This document shows positions 9,444-18,896 of a DNA stretch of 64,000 nucleotides, in pieces. Below the pieces are notes generated by a model, which was not told the DNA's origin, did not search any database, and saw only the letters and a list, made by a program, of their open reading frames with translations. Each line of letters starts with the position of its first letter. The stretch's first letter is position 1. Source of the stretch: Nitrosomonas ureae (GTDB lineage: Bacteria > Pseudomonadota > Gammaproteobacteria > Burkholderiales > Nitrosomonadaceae). A program made the translations under genes and the position numbers. Location: positions 1 to 64,000 of the forward strand of contig NZ_FNUX01000010.1 in assembly GCF_900108305.1 (NCBI RefSeq). The letters are read 5' to 3'.

Positions 9444-10412
9444 CTATGCGGCACCGCGCATCATGGCAATACCCTGCGCGCCCATTTCCTGCGCAATGAT
9501 CAAATCTTCCGAACCGAGTCCACCCAGCGCATAAACCGGCAACGGATAGTCGCGGATGATCGAGGCAAACTTGCGCCAGCCCAGTGGCGGTAATCCCGGA
9601 TGACTTAAGGTCGACTGAACCGGCCCCAATACAACAAAATCAAGTCCTAACAGCTTCGCTGCATAGAGTTCCTCGGTATTGTGACAGGATGCGCCGCATA
9701 AACCATATTCCGGGCCGGGGCGGCGTGGCATCGTCATCAGTTGCGCTGATGTCAAATGTACGCCATCGGCGCCGGTCTCGCGCGCCAGCCCGGCATCGCT
9801 ATTGATCAGAACTTTCGCTTGATGAGCACGCGCCTGCGCCAGCACTTTTCCCGCAAACTCGCGCAGCTTATCTTTCCCCATTTGTTTCTCGCGAATTTGC
9901 AGTAAGCGCAAACCGTTTTGCAATGCGCGATCAATCTGCTGCAATGCTGATTCGATCCCGATCTCGCTTGCGCGTGTGATGGCATAAAGCGGTGGAAGCA
10001 ACAGCGCCTGCAAAATCGGCCCGTTCGCCGGCAGAATGGGAGCAACTGCAATTTCTTGAGGCATCTGCCAGGATACAGCCTGCATTTCTCTGGGCATCAA
10101 CTTGCCTTCCCATTCCACCACACGAAAAAAATGCAGCCGCACAGTCGCGTGCGCATACGTGAAAATGCGTGAGATCCAAGGCTGGGCATAACGGACATGG
10201 ATACCCAATTCTTCCCATAGCTCACGCTCCAGAGCGTGCAATAAGGATTCACCCAGCTCAACTTTGCCGCCGGGGAATTCCCAGTAACCCGAATATACCT
10301 TGCCCTCCGGTCTCTGTGCCAGCAGAAACCGGCCATCCGGTTGCAGAATGACGGCAGCGACAACTTCAACGATAGGAGTTAATGCGGGACTGGGAATGGT
10401 GATGTGATTCAT
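9444..10412 (-). CDS. Nudix hydrolase (MutT-like) fused to ThiE-like domain
   Basis: A 322-residue fusion. Residues 15-135 are a Nudix domain with a complete Nudix box (48-70: GGKVELGESLLHALERELWE followed by ELG). It probably cleans oxidised dGTP or related nucleotides. Residues about 145-322 are a TIM-barrel thiamine-phosphate-synthase-like domain (QIREKQMGKDKLREF, INSDAGLARETGADGVHL, VLGPVQSTLSHP). The fusion is recurrent in beta/gammaproteobacteria. The ThiE part may not have ThiE activity. The start ATG at 10412 overlaps the upstream stop as ATGA. A longer open frame upstream lies inside the DUF815 gene and is ignored. Confidence 0.88.
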   Translation of the reverse strand: MNHITIPSPALTPIVEVVAAVILQPDGRFLLAQRPEGKVYSGYWEFPGGKVELGESLLHALERELWEELGIHVRYAQPWISRIFTYAHATVRLHFFRVVEWEGKLMPREMQAVSWQMPQEIAVAPILPANGPILQALLLPPLYAITRASEIGIESALQQIDRALQNGLRLLQIREKQMGKDKLREFAGKVLAQARAHQAKVLINSDAGLARETGADGVHLTSAQLMTMPRRPGPEYGLCGASCHNTEELYAAKLLGLDFVVLGPVQSTLSHPGLPPLGWRKFASIIRDYPLPVYALGGLGSEDLIIAQEMGAQGIAMMRGAA

Positions 10413-11287
10413 GAAATCTTGCCGCTGGCCGACTGTGTCCTTCCGGCCCAATCCCGTGCAAACTGCCAGGCCACGCGCCCGCTGCGCGATCCGCGCTGCA
10501 GCGCCCATTGCAAAGCTTCGGCGCGAGTCTGCGGAGTCAGCTTGCCGATACCGAAATAAACCAGCCAGCCATGCACAATTTCCAAATACTGATCCTGATC
10601 GAACGGATAAAAAGATATCCATAAACCAAAGCGCTCCGACAATGAGATTTTCTCCTCGACGGTTTCGCTCGGATGTACTTCCTCGCCGATATGCCGCGTA
10701 TCCAGATTGTCGCGCATGAACTCCGGCACCATATGGCGCCGGTTCGACGTCGCATAGATCAACACATTATCGGACACCGTGGCAATCGAGCCATCCAGCA
10801 CCACCTTGAGGGCTTTATAGCCCGGCTCATCGGTTTCAAACGATAAATCATCGCAAAACAAAATAAAACGCTCCGGGCGTTGATAAATCCTTTCGACGAT
10901 ATCATGCACATCGATCAGATGATGCTTTTCCACCTCGATCAGGCGCAGCCCGTTCCCGGCGTATTGGTTCAGCAATGCCTTGATCAATGACGATTTGCCG
11001 GTGCCGCGCGCGCCCGTCAGCAGTACATTGTTGGCCGGAAATCCTTGCACGAACTGGCGCGTATTCTGATCGATGCGCTGTTTCTGATCATCAATGCCGC
11101 ATAATGCGTCCAGCGTAATTTGATGTGGGTGCGTCATCGGTTGAATAAATCCGGAGTTTCCTTGCCTGCGCCATCGAAAAGCTACCGCAGCCTGCCAATC
11201 CGGTTGCGGATGACTTACCGGCAAGCAATACTCCAGGCGATCCAGCAGCTTGTTCGCACGCTTATACAGTTTATCCCAATCACTCAT
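10409..11287 (-). CDS. DUF815 AAA-type ATPase
   Basis: A 292-residue P-loop ATPase: Walker A GARGTGKSSL, Walker B FILFCDDLSF, and the sensor-like TSNRRHMVPEFM typical of DUF815. The role is unknown. It is coupled by an ATGA overlap to the Nudix-ThiE gene, an arrangement seen in other betaproteobacteria (argJ - ATPase - Nudix), where the proteins may share a housekeeping function. argJ lies 20 bases upstream on the same strand, so all three probably form one operon. Confidence 0.88.
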   Translation of the reverse strand: MSDWDKLYKRANKLLDRLEYCLPVSHPQPDWQAAVAFRWRRQGNSGFIQPMTHPHQITLDALCGIDDQKQRIDQNTRQFVQGFPANNVLLTGARGTGKSSLIKALLNQYAGNGLRLIEVEKHHLIDVHDIVERIYQRPERFILFCDDLSFETDEPGYKALKVVLDGSIATVSDNVLIYATSNRRHMVPEFMRDNLDTRHIGEEVHPSETVEEKISLSERFGLWISFYPFDQDQYLEIVHGWLVYFGIGKLTPQTRAEALQWALQRGSRSGRVAWQFARDWAGRTQSASGKIS

Positions 11288-11307
11288 AGTGTTGATTCCG
11301 CAGACTC

Positions 11308-12531
11308 TCAGCTGCGGTAACTCGCGTTAATCTTGACATAATCATACGAAAAATCGCAGGTCCATACCGTGGTTGAGGCGGTGCCGCGATTGAGCACGAC
11401 ACGGATGGTGATCTCAGCCTGATGCATCACGCGCTGGCCGTCTTCTTCGCGGTAATTCCCTGCCCGGCCGCCTTTCTCTGCCACCAGCACGTCATCCAGA
11501 TAAAGTTGAATGCCATCGACATCCAAATCATCGATGCCCGCATAACCGATGGCTGCCAGAATACGCCCTAAATTCGGATCGGACGCGAAGAATGCGGTTT
11601 TGACCAGCGGCGAATGCGCAATCGCATAAGCCACTCTGACGCATTCATCCTTGCTCTTGCCGTCTTCGACCTGTACGGTAATGAATTTGGTCGCGCCTTC
11701 GCCATCGCGCACGATCATTTTCGCTAGCCCGGCGGCAACCGTGGTCATTGCCTCCTGCAATTGGCAGAATTCCTCGGTGTGCGGATTAACGATCTCTTTG
11801 TTATCAGCTTTTCCGGTTGCCATCACGATGAATGCATCGTTGGTCGAGGTATCGCCATCCACGGTAATGCGGTTGAACGAGCGATCCGCCGCATGCTGTA
11901 CCAGTTTCTGCAGCATCGGCTGGCTGATGGCCGCGTCGGTCGCGACATAACCCAACATCGTCGCCATATTCGGTCGGATCATGCCGGAACCTTTGGCAAT
12001 GCCGGTGATCGTCACGGTTTTGCCTTTGATCTGCACCTGCTTCGACGCCGCCTTGGGCACGATATCCGTGGTCATGATCGCATGCGCTGCATCGAACCAG
12101 TTATTTGTTTTGCCATTCGCCAATGCCGCAGGCAATCCTTGCACAATCCGATCCACCGGCAACGGTTCCATAATCACGCCGGTTGAGAACGGCAACACCT
12201 GTTGCGGCGCAAAACCCAATAGCCTGGCCAGCTCCGCGCACGTCGTTTGCGCATTGAGAATACCGGATTCCCCGGTTCCGGCATTGGCATTGCCGGTATT
12301 GATTACCAGCGCGCGCACCGATTGCGCCAGGTGCTGCTTGGCTACGATGACCGGCGCGGCGCAAAAACGGTTCTGCGTAAATACCCCGGCGACTTTCGCG
12401 CCCTCGTCCAGCACCATCACCAGCAAATCCTTGCGATTCGCCTTCTTGATACCGGCTTCGGCAATGCCGAGGGTCACACCCGCAACAGGCAACAATTGTT
12501 CAGCAGTTAAGAGAGGAATATTGACAGGCAT
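11308..12531 (-). CDS. argJ: Glutamate N-acetyltransferase / amino-acid acetyltransferase ArgJ
   Basis: Catalyses transfer of acetyl from N-acetylornithine to glutamate, and in bifunctional forms also from acetyl-CoA, in arginine synthesis. The self-cleavage site is clear: [16 protein letters not shown], with Thr as the nucleophile after Ala. The N-terminal [17 protein letters not shown] segment ([16 protein letters not shown]) is also typical. I use ATG at 12531 (protein starts MPVNIPLLT); a TTG two codons upstream is possible. It probably heads an operon with the DUF815 ATPase. Confidence 0.93.
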   Translation of the reverse strand: MPVNIPLLTAEQLLPVAGVTLGIAEAGIKKANRKDLLVMVLDEGAKVAGVFTQNRFCAAPVIVAKQHLAQSVRALVINTGNANAGTGESGILNAQTTCAELARLLGFAPQQVLPFSTGVIMEPLPVDRIVQGLPAALANGKTNNWFDAAHAIMTTDIVPKAASKQVQIKGKTVTITGIAKGSGMIRPNMATMLGYVATDAAISQPMLQKLVQHAADRSFNRITVDGDTSTNDAFIVMATGKADNKEIVNPHTEEFCQLQEAMTTVAAGLAKMIVRDGEGATKFITVQVEDGKSKDECVRVAYAIAHSPLVKTAFFASDPNLGRILAAIGYAGIDDLDVDGIQLYLDDVLVAEKGGRAGNYREEDGQRVMHQAEITIRVVLNRGTASTTVWTCDFSYDYVKINASYRS

Positions 12532-12700
12532 GAGCAACTCATCATAGTGATTGAAATGCCGCTATGCTATCGCAATCCGGATCGGATTTCAGGAATTCCG
12601 CGCAAATTCTAATGACCGCCCGCAATACCTCGAGGTACCCATGCTAAACTCTTCCCATTCTGATCTGCCAAGTTATAAAAATTAGAGGGATGTTACAATT

Positions 12701-12734
12701 AAAAAAGCCCGGCCGTAAACGGCCGGGCTTTTTT
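12701..12734. terminator. Rho-independent terminator (works in both directions)
   Basis: AAAAAAGCCCGGCCG, a TAAA loop and CGGCCGGGCTTTTTT form a perfect 15-bp stem, including the A/T tracts. It follows the cold-shock gene on the minus strand and gives a T-run in both orientations. Confidence 0.95.
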
Positions 12735-12747
12735 AATTAAACTATAT

Positions 12748-12951
12748 TTACTGCGGTACGATATTGGATGCCTGTTTACCTTTAGGGCCGGTGGTGATAT
12801 CAAAGGTAACACGCTGAGCTTCCCGGAGTGATTTGTAACCACCGCTGCTGATTGCAGAGAAATGAGCAAATATGTCTTCTCCACCATCATCCGGGGTGAT
12901 AAAACCAAAACCTTTAGAATCATTAAACCATTTTACTGTACCTGTTGCCAT
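12748..12951 (-). CDS. Cold-shock protein (CspA family)
   Basis: A 67-residue single cold-shock domain with RNP1 KGFGFITP and RNP2-like DIFAHFSAI. It binds single-stranded nucleic acid as an RNA chaperone. The ATG at 12951 has AAGGA eight bases upstream; a longer open frame reaching 13020 includes non-conserved sequence and is rejected. The long non-coding stretch upstream is typical of csp leader regions. Confidence 0.95.
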   Translation of the reverse strand: MATGTVKWFNDSKGFGFITPDDGGEDIFAHFSAISSGGYKSLREAQRVTFDITTGPKGKQASNIVPQ

Positions 12952-13488
12952 ATCTATTTCCTTAATAATTAGTAATTTATGTTGCAACCATGAGAATCCA
13001 TGGTAGTCATCGAATATCAAGGAAAAAGCTCAAGCAATCGCATCACATTTCACAACTTGAATCCAAAAGACCCACATAAGATACACGTTTACTGACAAAG
13101 TTCAAGCCTTTATTATTCCGATTCGCATCACGAAGGTTCAATATTCGGGATAAAAATTTATAACGTCATGATTATAATTAATTAAGAACCTGATTGGCTG
13201 GTTGCTTAACCATCGGATGCCGGTATGGCGAAACAATACGGCCGAAGATATTTGCCTGGGCCTGTTGTCTATTGGGTTTGAATAACTGAGCATTATCGAT
13301 CCATGCCAGACAGGAGATTGTTATGAGTGATTACAAAAAATTGACTACGGCTGCCGGTGTTCTTTATGCGCCTGAAGTTTCCTGACCTGAACTTGCAATA
13401 CCCCGCAATCTTGCCGCGGAGATAGGTGCAGGACGCGCGGAGCAAATGTAATCACGGGGATTACATTTGATAACTTCTCTGCAATAGG
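12952..13488. other. Gene-poor stretch: csp leader, remnant and hairpin
   Basis: The first 100-150 bases next to the cold-shock gene are probably its promoter and leader. A possible 20-codon remnant lies at 13323-13385. A hairpin (AAATGTAATC / GATTACATTT, 13444-13468) sits just after the end of the 13489-13878 gene and may act as its terminator, though no clear T-run follows. Nothing else is recognisable. Confidence 0.6.
13323..13385 (+). pseudogene. Possible catalase N-terminal remnant
   Basis: ATG at 13323, with AGGAG well placed upstream, encodes 20 residues beginning MSDYKKLTTAAG before TGA. Monofunctional catalases commonly begin with a KKLTTAAGAP-type sequence, so this looks like the start of a deleted catalase gene. 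No further catalase sequence follows. The match is short and could be chance. Confidence 0.35.
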
Positions 13489-13878
13489 TCAATTGTTACA
13501 AGCCAACTTCCATTCTGCTTCATCGATGCTATCCGGCGGGACCGGCACCCATTTTTGCGGTTGATTGTAGGAACGTATCAGATCGCCGCCTTCCATATTC
13601 CAGCTAAAGAATTTGTAAGCCAGTTTGCGCATTTGCTTTTGTTTGCAATCGTAATCGCGGCGGATTCTTTCTGATAAATATTCGACACCGGAGGCTTTCT
13701 GCACGGCTTGGTAATCAAACAAAGCCCACATTTTAGCGCGGTCTCCAGCCTTCTGGATCGAAGCCACATCGGCGTAGGCGGTATAGCCGCCATTGAGATT
13801 GCTTTCACCTACTTTGGTCCATTCCGCCATCGCGCTGGTACTGATCAGGGTCATTGTCAAAGCTAATAGTTTTATCAT
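13489..13878 (-). CDS. Small exported protein, surface-adhesin-E-like
   Basis: A 129-residue protein with a signal peptide (cut after AMA, residue 18). The body starts EWTKVGES and contains YADVASIQKAGDRAKMW and DYDCKQKQMRKL, the pattern of the Adhesin_E-like family, with two cysteines (Cys97-like and near the C-terminus) that may pair. Function unknown. A second member lies at 36835-37221. Confidence 0.75.
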   Translation of the reverse strand: MIKLLALTMTLISTSAMAEWTKVGESNLNGGYTAYADVASIQKAGDRAKMWALFDYQAVQKASGVEYLSERIRRDYDCKQKQMRKLAYKFFSWNMEGGDLIRSYNQPQKWVPVPPDSIDEAEWKLACNN

Positions 13879-14139
13879 GTATTTTCGATGTTGTTTATTA
13901 TCAATAGGATTGTATGAAGCGTAGTAAGCTTAATAGTACCGCTTATTTAATGACAATCATAGCGCATACCTCGGTATTATTTTTGCGCTGGCTTCTCTCA
14001 AGATCTTTATTTTTATCGTTCTGTCACGACTCCGGCAACGGTGCACCATTGAGACCAGGAACACGTGTCAGGAGAGGATTTATTGGCGATAGATCCGCAT
14101 ATTATCCACAGGATCGCCTCTGTGAATTTGAGTTATCTC

Positions 14140-15948
14140 CTACTTAGCACCTGATAAATCAAGAAGATCTAACTTTTCAAGCTCTATTATAGTCTCTTGA
14201 AGCGTGTTAGTAACTTGATTGACTCCCGCTGCTTGTAGTTTATTAGCGTTATTCTTGACAGATTGCGGGTCGTTTATACCGAATCTGCTTGCAACAATGA
14301 CTATCTCTGGAAATCGTGCGCGTATGCGTTTGCAAAGGTAGATTGTATGCGCTAAATCGCCGGGATAAACTGAAGTGATAACGGCAATATTGACTTTTAA
14401 TTGTTCAATGACTGTAAGCGTTTCAGTTGCAAGCCGCAATGAATTAAGTTGATGGCACTCAAAGTGTTCATGGGGTATTGATTTAATTAATATTTGTGCC
14501 GCTAGGTCATCAATCGAATCTCGTGCTGGAATGACTAAAATAATTTTGCGCTCAGTCTGTTCTTGCTTTTCATGATCTTTGGTTTCTTCTTCATAATCTT
14601 TAATGACGGCTGTTAAATTATCGATTAATTCATTTTGTTCCCCGGTATCAATTTTACCGTAGCGTAAATCGATCCTGGTCTGCATTAACGCAGGAATGGC
14701 TAAACTGTCGAATACTTGTACTAATGTAAGATCAGTATCAGAAAGCTGTTTTTCAACTATGTCAGAAGCTTCGTCGATGTCATCGGCTAATAATCGTTGA
14801 TAAAAGCGCTGCCCGGCTGACAGAGTGGGCCGGTCGCCGAGGAGCGTATCCAGAAAACCTAAGTAAGGAACATATCGACCCAGCACTACGATACAAACAG
14901 TTAATGGTGAAGCTAAGATAAGGCCGATAGGTCCCCATAACCATGTCCAGAATGCGACACAAACCAGTAAAGCTGCCTGGGATACACCGATGCCACGACC
15001 ATAAAGCATAGGTTCGATGATCATATTGGTTATCAGCTCAAGTACGCAGAACATTGCGAGTACCATTATCGCCAATGACCAGTCAGGTGAAAGCAGTAAA
15101 CTCAGCGTAATGGGCAGAATTGCGGTCAACCATGCACCGAGATAGGGAATATAACGTAACAGCGCCCCAAAGAACCCCCATAACGCTGCATAAGGAACGC
15201 CGAGTAGCCATAAACCCAGAGCCACCGCGACGCCGTATCCTAAATTTATCAGCAATTGCATCAGCAAATACCTGCTGACGCGTTCCCCCGCATCCTCGAA
15301 TGCTCGGGTTGTGTGGGCTAATTGTTCTACACCGATCAACGAAATGACACGATTGCGTAAATCTTCACGATTAAGCAACATAAAGCAAACCAGCACAATA
15401 ATTAAGCCTGCATTAGCCAGAGGCTCTAGCATCGGGCCAAAAACAGACCACAATTGTGAGAGTTGAAAGGGGCCATCGTCTACAATACGTACAGGTTGAG
15501 CTTCTATTTTCTCTTTTTTATCGGCAGGAATGGGTAATTTGTCTTCGATTTCCGGATCATTCGTCAATTTTTCGGTAATACGTTCTGTTACAACCTGCAA
15601 CTTGTCTAATATTCCATCACGGTCGCGTTCGGTGATTTGATTGAGTTTGGATAAGATATTGTTTTCATATTGGGGATAGGTATCCAATAAGCTTCCAATT
15701 TGACTGGTTACCCCCCAAATTGCCCCCACAATGCTGCTTAATGCCAGCGAAGCTGCTAGGGCAACCGCTACGACTCTGGCGACACCATGCTGCTGTAGCC
15801 ATGCTACGATTGGCGTAAGTAGAAAAGTTAAAAGAATCGATAATGCAACAGGAATAACGATTATCCTTGCCCAATAAAGGAAACCCAGTACTAATGCCAG
15901 AGCTATTAGCATTGATACGTTATTGGTAACCAAAAGATTCTTTTTCAT
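14140..15948 (-). CDS. AI-2E family transporter with C-terminal flavodoxin-like domain
   Basis: A 602-residue inner-membrane protein. Several hydrophobic helices occur at residues 9-85 and about 175-375, with the family's PYAALWGFFGALLRYIPYLGAW and the GxSQAALL segment. A soluble region (about 90-165) lies between the first and second helix groups. After about residue 380 there is an extra cytoplasmic part. Its end (about 480-590: KIILVIPARDSIDDL, AVITSVYPGDLAHTIYLC) looks like a B12-binding/flavodoxin fold without the cofactor His motif. The transported compound is not known for most family members. Confidence 0.85.
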   Translation of the reverse strand: MKKNLLVTNNVSMLIALALVLGFLYWARIIVIPVALSILLTFLLTPIVAWLQQHGVARVVAVALAASLALSSIVGAIWGVTSQIGSLLDTYPQYENNILSKLNQITERDRDGILDKLQVVTERITEKLTNDPEIEDKLPIPADKKEKIEAQPVRIVDDGPFQLSQLWSVFGPMLEPLANAGLIIVLVCFMLLNREDLRNRVISLIGVEQLAHTTRAFEDAGERVSRYLLMQLLINLGYGVAVALGLWLLGVPYAALWGFFGALLRYIPYLGAWLTAILPITLSLLLSPDWSLAIMVLAMFCVLELITNMIIEPMLYGRGIGVSQAALLVCVAFWTWLWGPIGLILASPLTVCIVVLGRYVPYLGFLDTLLGDRPTLSAGQRFYQRLLADDIDEASDIVEKQLSDTDLTLVQVFDSLAIPALMQTRIDLRYGKIDTGEQNELIDNLTAVIKDYEEETKDHEKQEQTERKIILVIPARDSIDDLAAQILIKSIPHEHFECHQLNSLRLATETLTVIEQLKVNIAVITSVYPGDLAHTIYLCKRIRARFPEIVIVASRFGINDPQSVKNNANKLQAAGVNQVTNTLQETIIELEKLDLLDLSGAK

Positions 15949-16482
15949 ATTACTTTACTTCTTCTTCGTGTACTGAGAAGCTGGGGAATTTGAATCTATG
16001 CGGATAAAGCATGACATGCATAATAATACATCATGTTTGTCCGATTAATGATATGACATGGCTCAATAGGCCGAGCAACCTATTTAATGTCTTTGCCCAG
16101 ATACAATGGTTGGATATGCCGTTTGTGGTACAGACTACGCTATGTCGCGCTCGAACACACCATTGTAAATTCAAAACACGGCAACGGGTTATTCAGAAGA
16201 TTACCGAATATAGATATCTGCCATAACCGGCAGAGAAAACAGAAAAGGCTGGACTGTTTGTCACCAGCGCAATTTATTCAGCGGTGCTATGTCAACCTGC
16301 GTACTGCTACTGATGGGTTCTATTTTTGACAGCAGCACACAGATCGGTTTCTCTCAAATGAATATTCCGCTGAAGCTTATGCATTGGTAGCCTGACCTTG
16401 GTATAAACGGTTGGACAATTACATTAGCCAGCGGAATTTTTTCATCACATTTAAAATTTAATCTATCTATTACTATTTTGAT
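15949..16482. other. Intergenic stretch, no gene supported
   Basis: Short open frames here (16011-16329, plus strand) overlap each other and look non-coding. A 9-bp inverted pair ATTCCGCTG / CAGCGGAAT near 16363 and 16430 is the only structure seen. The AI-2E gene promoter probably lies near 15950-16010. Confidence 0.5.
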
Positions 16483-17106
16483 TTAGCTAGCAGATTTTTT
16501 TAAGTGGTCTATTGCTTCATCGACATGCTTGGTGGCTTCTTCTGCATGATTTTCTTTTGCATGAGCGATTGCTTGCTCAAGATGTCTAATGGATTCAGTT
16601 GTATGCACTCTTTGAGAGCCATCCGACAATTCAGGCAATGCTATTTTCGCATGCTTTAAGCTTTCTTCCGCGTGCGTCAATAACTCTTTGGCATGTCCTG
16701 CTTTTCCATGTGTTTGTGCTTCTTTTGCATGCTCTATGGCTTCCACAATATGCGCATTAAACAATTCCCTTAAATGAGTTATTGCTTCATCGACATGCTT
16801 GGTGGCCTCTTCTGCATGATTTTCTTTTGCATGAGCGATTGCTTGATCAAGATGTCTAATTGATTCAGTTACATGCACTCTTTGGGTGGCATCCGATAAC
16901 TCAGGCAATGCCTTTTTTGCATGCTTTAAGCTTTCTTCCGCGTGCGTCAATAACTCTTTGGCATGTCCCGCTTTTCCATGTGTTTGTGCTTCTTTTGCAT
17001 GCTTCATTGCTTCTGAGGTGTCTTTACTAGCATTAGCAGCGATCAGGGGAAAGCTAAAAAGTAGAGCCAGTACACCGATTGCTAAAGTTGATTTGATGAG
17101 TTTCAT
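16483..17106 (-). CDS. Duplicated SmbP-type His-rich metal-binding protein
   Basis: Exported 207-residue protein: signal peptide to about residue 26 (FPLIAANA), then two near-identical helical units of about 85 residues joined by a short linker. Each unit has regular His spacing (KHAKEAQTHGKAGHAKELL, THAEESLKHAK, SIRHL-QAIAHAKENHAEEA, TKHVDEAI). This matches SmbP, a small periplasmic copper-binding protein known from Nitrosomonas europaea, normally one unit of about 95 mature residues. Here the unit is doubled at DNA level (period 270 bp). Probable role: buffering copper or other divalent metal in the periplasm. Confidence 0.88.
   Translation of the reverse strand: MKLIKSTLAIGVLALLFSFPLIAANASKDTSEAMKHAKEAQTHGKAGHAKELLTHAEESLKHAKKALPELSDATQRVHVTESIRHLDQAIAHAKENHAEEATKHVDEAITHLRELFNAHIVEAIEHAKEAQTHGKAGHAKELLTHAEESLKHAKIALPELSDGSQRVHTTESIRHLEQAIAHAKENHAEEATKHVDEAIDHLKKSAS
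16500..17018. repeat. Tandem duplication, two ~250-bp copies with 270-bp period
   Basis: The sequence starting at 16511 (ATTGCTTCATCGACATGCTT) recurs exactly at 16781. The similarity runs through about 16748 and 17018 respectively. The period is 90 codons, so the frame is kept. The two copies differ by scattered substitutions only, which suggests a fairly recent in-frame duplication within the smbP-like gene. Confidence 0.9.
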
Positions 17107-17342
17107 ATGCCCAATCCTCCGTATTAATTTGAAATAACGCTAAGGTGCTCATTGTGTGTTGCTTTTCTGCATACTGCTTTATAGTAATTAGTAATCAGTC
17201 TGAGCCTATTCATGCATCCCATACAACGGCGACACAGGAATGAGCATCAAAATGACTGCTTTGAGTATCCCCTACTTTACTGAAAAAAACAAGATTAAGT
17301 CAGCCTGATGGTTAGTTAGCATAAAATAATCAATGAATTAGT

Positions 17343-18833
17343 TCATGCGCTGAAAGGATAACGGCGCGGCATGTGCTGAACGCTTATCCACTGATCGGTC
17401 GTGAATGCTGCAACAGCCCATACGCCATTGAAGCGACCGACTCCTGAATTCTTTTCACCACCGAATGGGTTGTAAGGTAGATCGTTGACCGGCTGGTCAT
17501 TGATATGCGCCATGCCCGATTCGAGTTGTTGCGCGAACCGAAGGCCGCGCTCGACATCTTGCGTAAACACGGCGGCAGCCAATCCGAGATCGGTGTCGTT
17601 GGCGATATTCAACGCATCCGTTTCATTGCGTGCGCGTATGATCGGTGCGATGGGACCGAATGATTCCGTTTGCGCCAACGGCATTTGATTGGTGACTTGA
17701 GAAAATACATGCGGTGGAAGTACCAAACCTTGTGCGTCACCACCCACCATTTGACGGGCTCCCGATGAAATGGCATCGTGAATCCGTTGCTGCAGACCAT
17801 TTAACTGGGATTCATTGATAATGGGGCCGATCATGGTATCCGATGCATTCGGATCGCCTATTTTCAGTTGCCGTACCCGATCAGCAAAACGCTCCACAAA
17901 TTCATCGTGAACCCGATCATCAATAATGAAGCGATTAACGCTCATGCAGGTCTGGCCCTGGTGTAAGAATTTACCGAACACGGCAGCTTCCACGGCTTGC
18001 CCCAGATCGGCGTCATTCAATACCACGAATGGGCCATTACCACCCAGTTCCAACTCAAGTCGTTTTAGCATGGGTCCTTCGGCTGCCAATCTTGCGATAT
18101 TGCGGCCAACCGGTGTGGAGCCGGTAAACGATATGACGCGAGGAATAGGGTGGGTGACAAATGCATCGCCAATCTCGCTGCCTGCACCGGCGATAACGCT
18201 GAGCACACCCGCAGGCAATCCCGCTTCTTCAAGGATTTTTGCAAACAACAATCCACCCGTTACCGGGGTATCACTGGCTGGCTTGACCACGACAGCGTTG
18301 CCGACAGCGAGCGCGGGCGCTGCAGAACGTGCGGTAAGATGAAATGGCCAATTCCAGGGGCTAATCACACCGACAACTCCCACGGGTTTACGATACATGC
18401 GACTTTCCTTGCCGGGAATGTCCGCCGGAAGAATCCTGCCTTCCACCAAATAAGGCAAGGTGGCGGCTTCCAGAAGTACACCATGCACGGCATTCCATTC
18501 CAGATTGGCTTTGATGCGCGTACTACCTGACTCATGAATGATCCATGACGCGATTTCTTCGCGCCGCGCTTCCATGATTTGTGCCGCGCCGCGCATGATG
18601 GCTGCGCGCTCGCCCGGTATTAATGCCGCCCATGCTTGCTGCGCTTTGGCGGCACCGCGATAGGCTTCGTCCATGTCATCGCGATTGGCATGAGGTATTT
18701 CGACCAGCGTACTACCATCATAGGGATTGAGGTCGCGTAAAATCTTAGAGCCTTTGCCGTGGCGCCATTGGCCATTGATGAGTAGCCGGTCGAAATTCGA
18801 ATAAGGCGATTGGGATTCTGTTTTCTTTTCCAT
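17343..18833 (-). CDS. NAD(P)+-dependent aromatic aldehyde dehydrogenase
   Basis: A 496-residue aldehyde dehydrogenase: GFTGS-type nucleotide motif ([10 protein letters not shown]), general-base Glu in LELGGNGPF, nucleophile Cys in GQTCMS, and the C-terminal [12 protein letters not shown]. The sequence style is that of benzaldehyde/vanillin-type enzymes. It is the last gene after pchC, a pchX-position gene, pchF and an aryl-alcohol dehydrogenase. The probable reaction is therefore 4-hydroxybenzaldehyde to 4-hydroxybenzoate, the job of PchA in Pseudomonas. Substrate is inferred from context. Confidence 0.88.
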   Translation of the reverse strand: MEKKTESQSPYSNFDRLLINGQWRHGKGSKILRDLNPYDGSTLVEIPHANRDDMDEAYRGAAKAQQAWAALIPGERAAIMRGAAQIMEARREEIASWIIHESGSTRIKANLEWNAVHGVLLEAATLPYLVEGRILPADIPGKESRMYRKPVGVVGVISPWNWPFHLTARSAAPALAVGNAVVVKPASDTPVTGGLLFAKILEEAGLPAGVLSVIAGAGSEIGDAFVTHPIPRVISFTGSTPVGRNIARLAAEGPMLKRLELELGGNGPFVVLNDADLGQAVEAAVFGKFLHQGQTCMSVNRFIIDDRVHDEFVERFADRVRQLKIGDPNASDTMIGPIINESQLNGLQQRIHDAISSGARQMVGGDAQGLVLPPHVFSQVTNQMPLAQTESFGPIAPIIRARNETDALNIANDTDLGLAAAVFTQDVERGLRFAQQLESGMAHINDQPVNDLPYNPFGGEKNSGVGRFNGVWAVAAFTTDQWISVQHMPRRYPFSA

Positions 18834-18877
18834 AAGGCACTCTCATGCGTGTTTTTTTGGAGAACCACTCAAAGTAA

Positions 18878-18896
18878 AGTGCAAAGATTTTGCACT
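18878..18896. other. Short perfect hairpin between two operon genes
   Basis: AGTGCAAA-GAT-TTTGCACT, an 8-bp stem at the 3' end of the alcohol dehydrogenase gene. There is no T-run on the coding strand, so it may stabilise or process the transcript rather than terminate it. Confidence 0.5.

Noticed and set aside
10413..10622. Extended N-terminus for the Nudix-ThiE fusion
   Set aside because: The extra part lies within the DUF815 coding sequence; the ATG at 10412 with ATGA overlap is the better start.
11981..12547. 188-codon plus-strand open frame across argJ
   Set aside because: argJ on the other strand is complete and unmistakable; this frame has no family features.
16011..16329. Two overlapping plus-strand open frames in the gap beside smbP
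   Set aside because: Overlapping frames with unnatural composition (many Cys, Arg, Trp), no ribosome site; probably non-coding.
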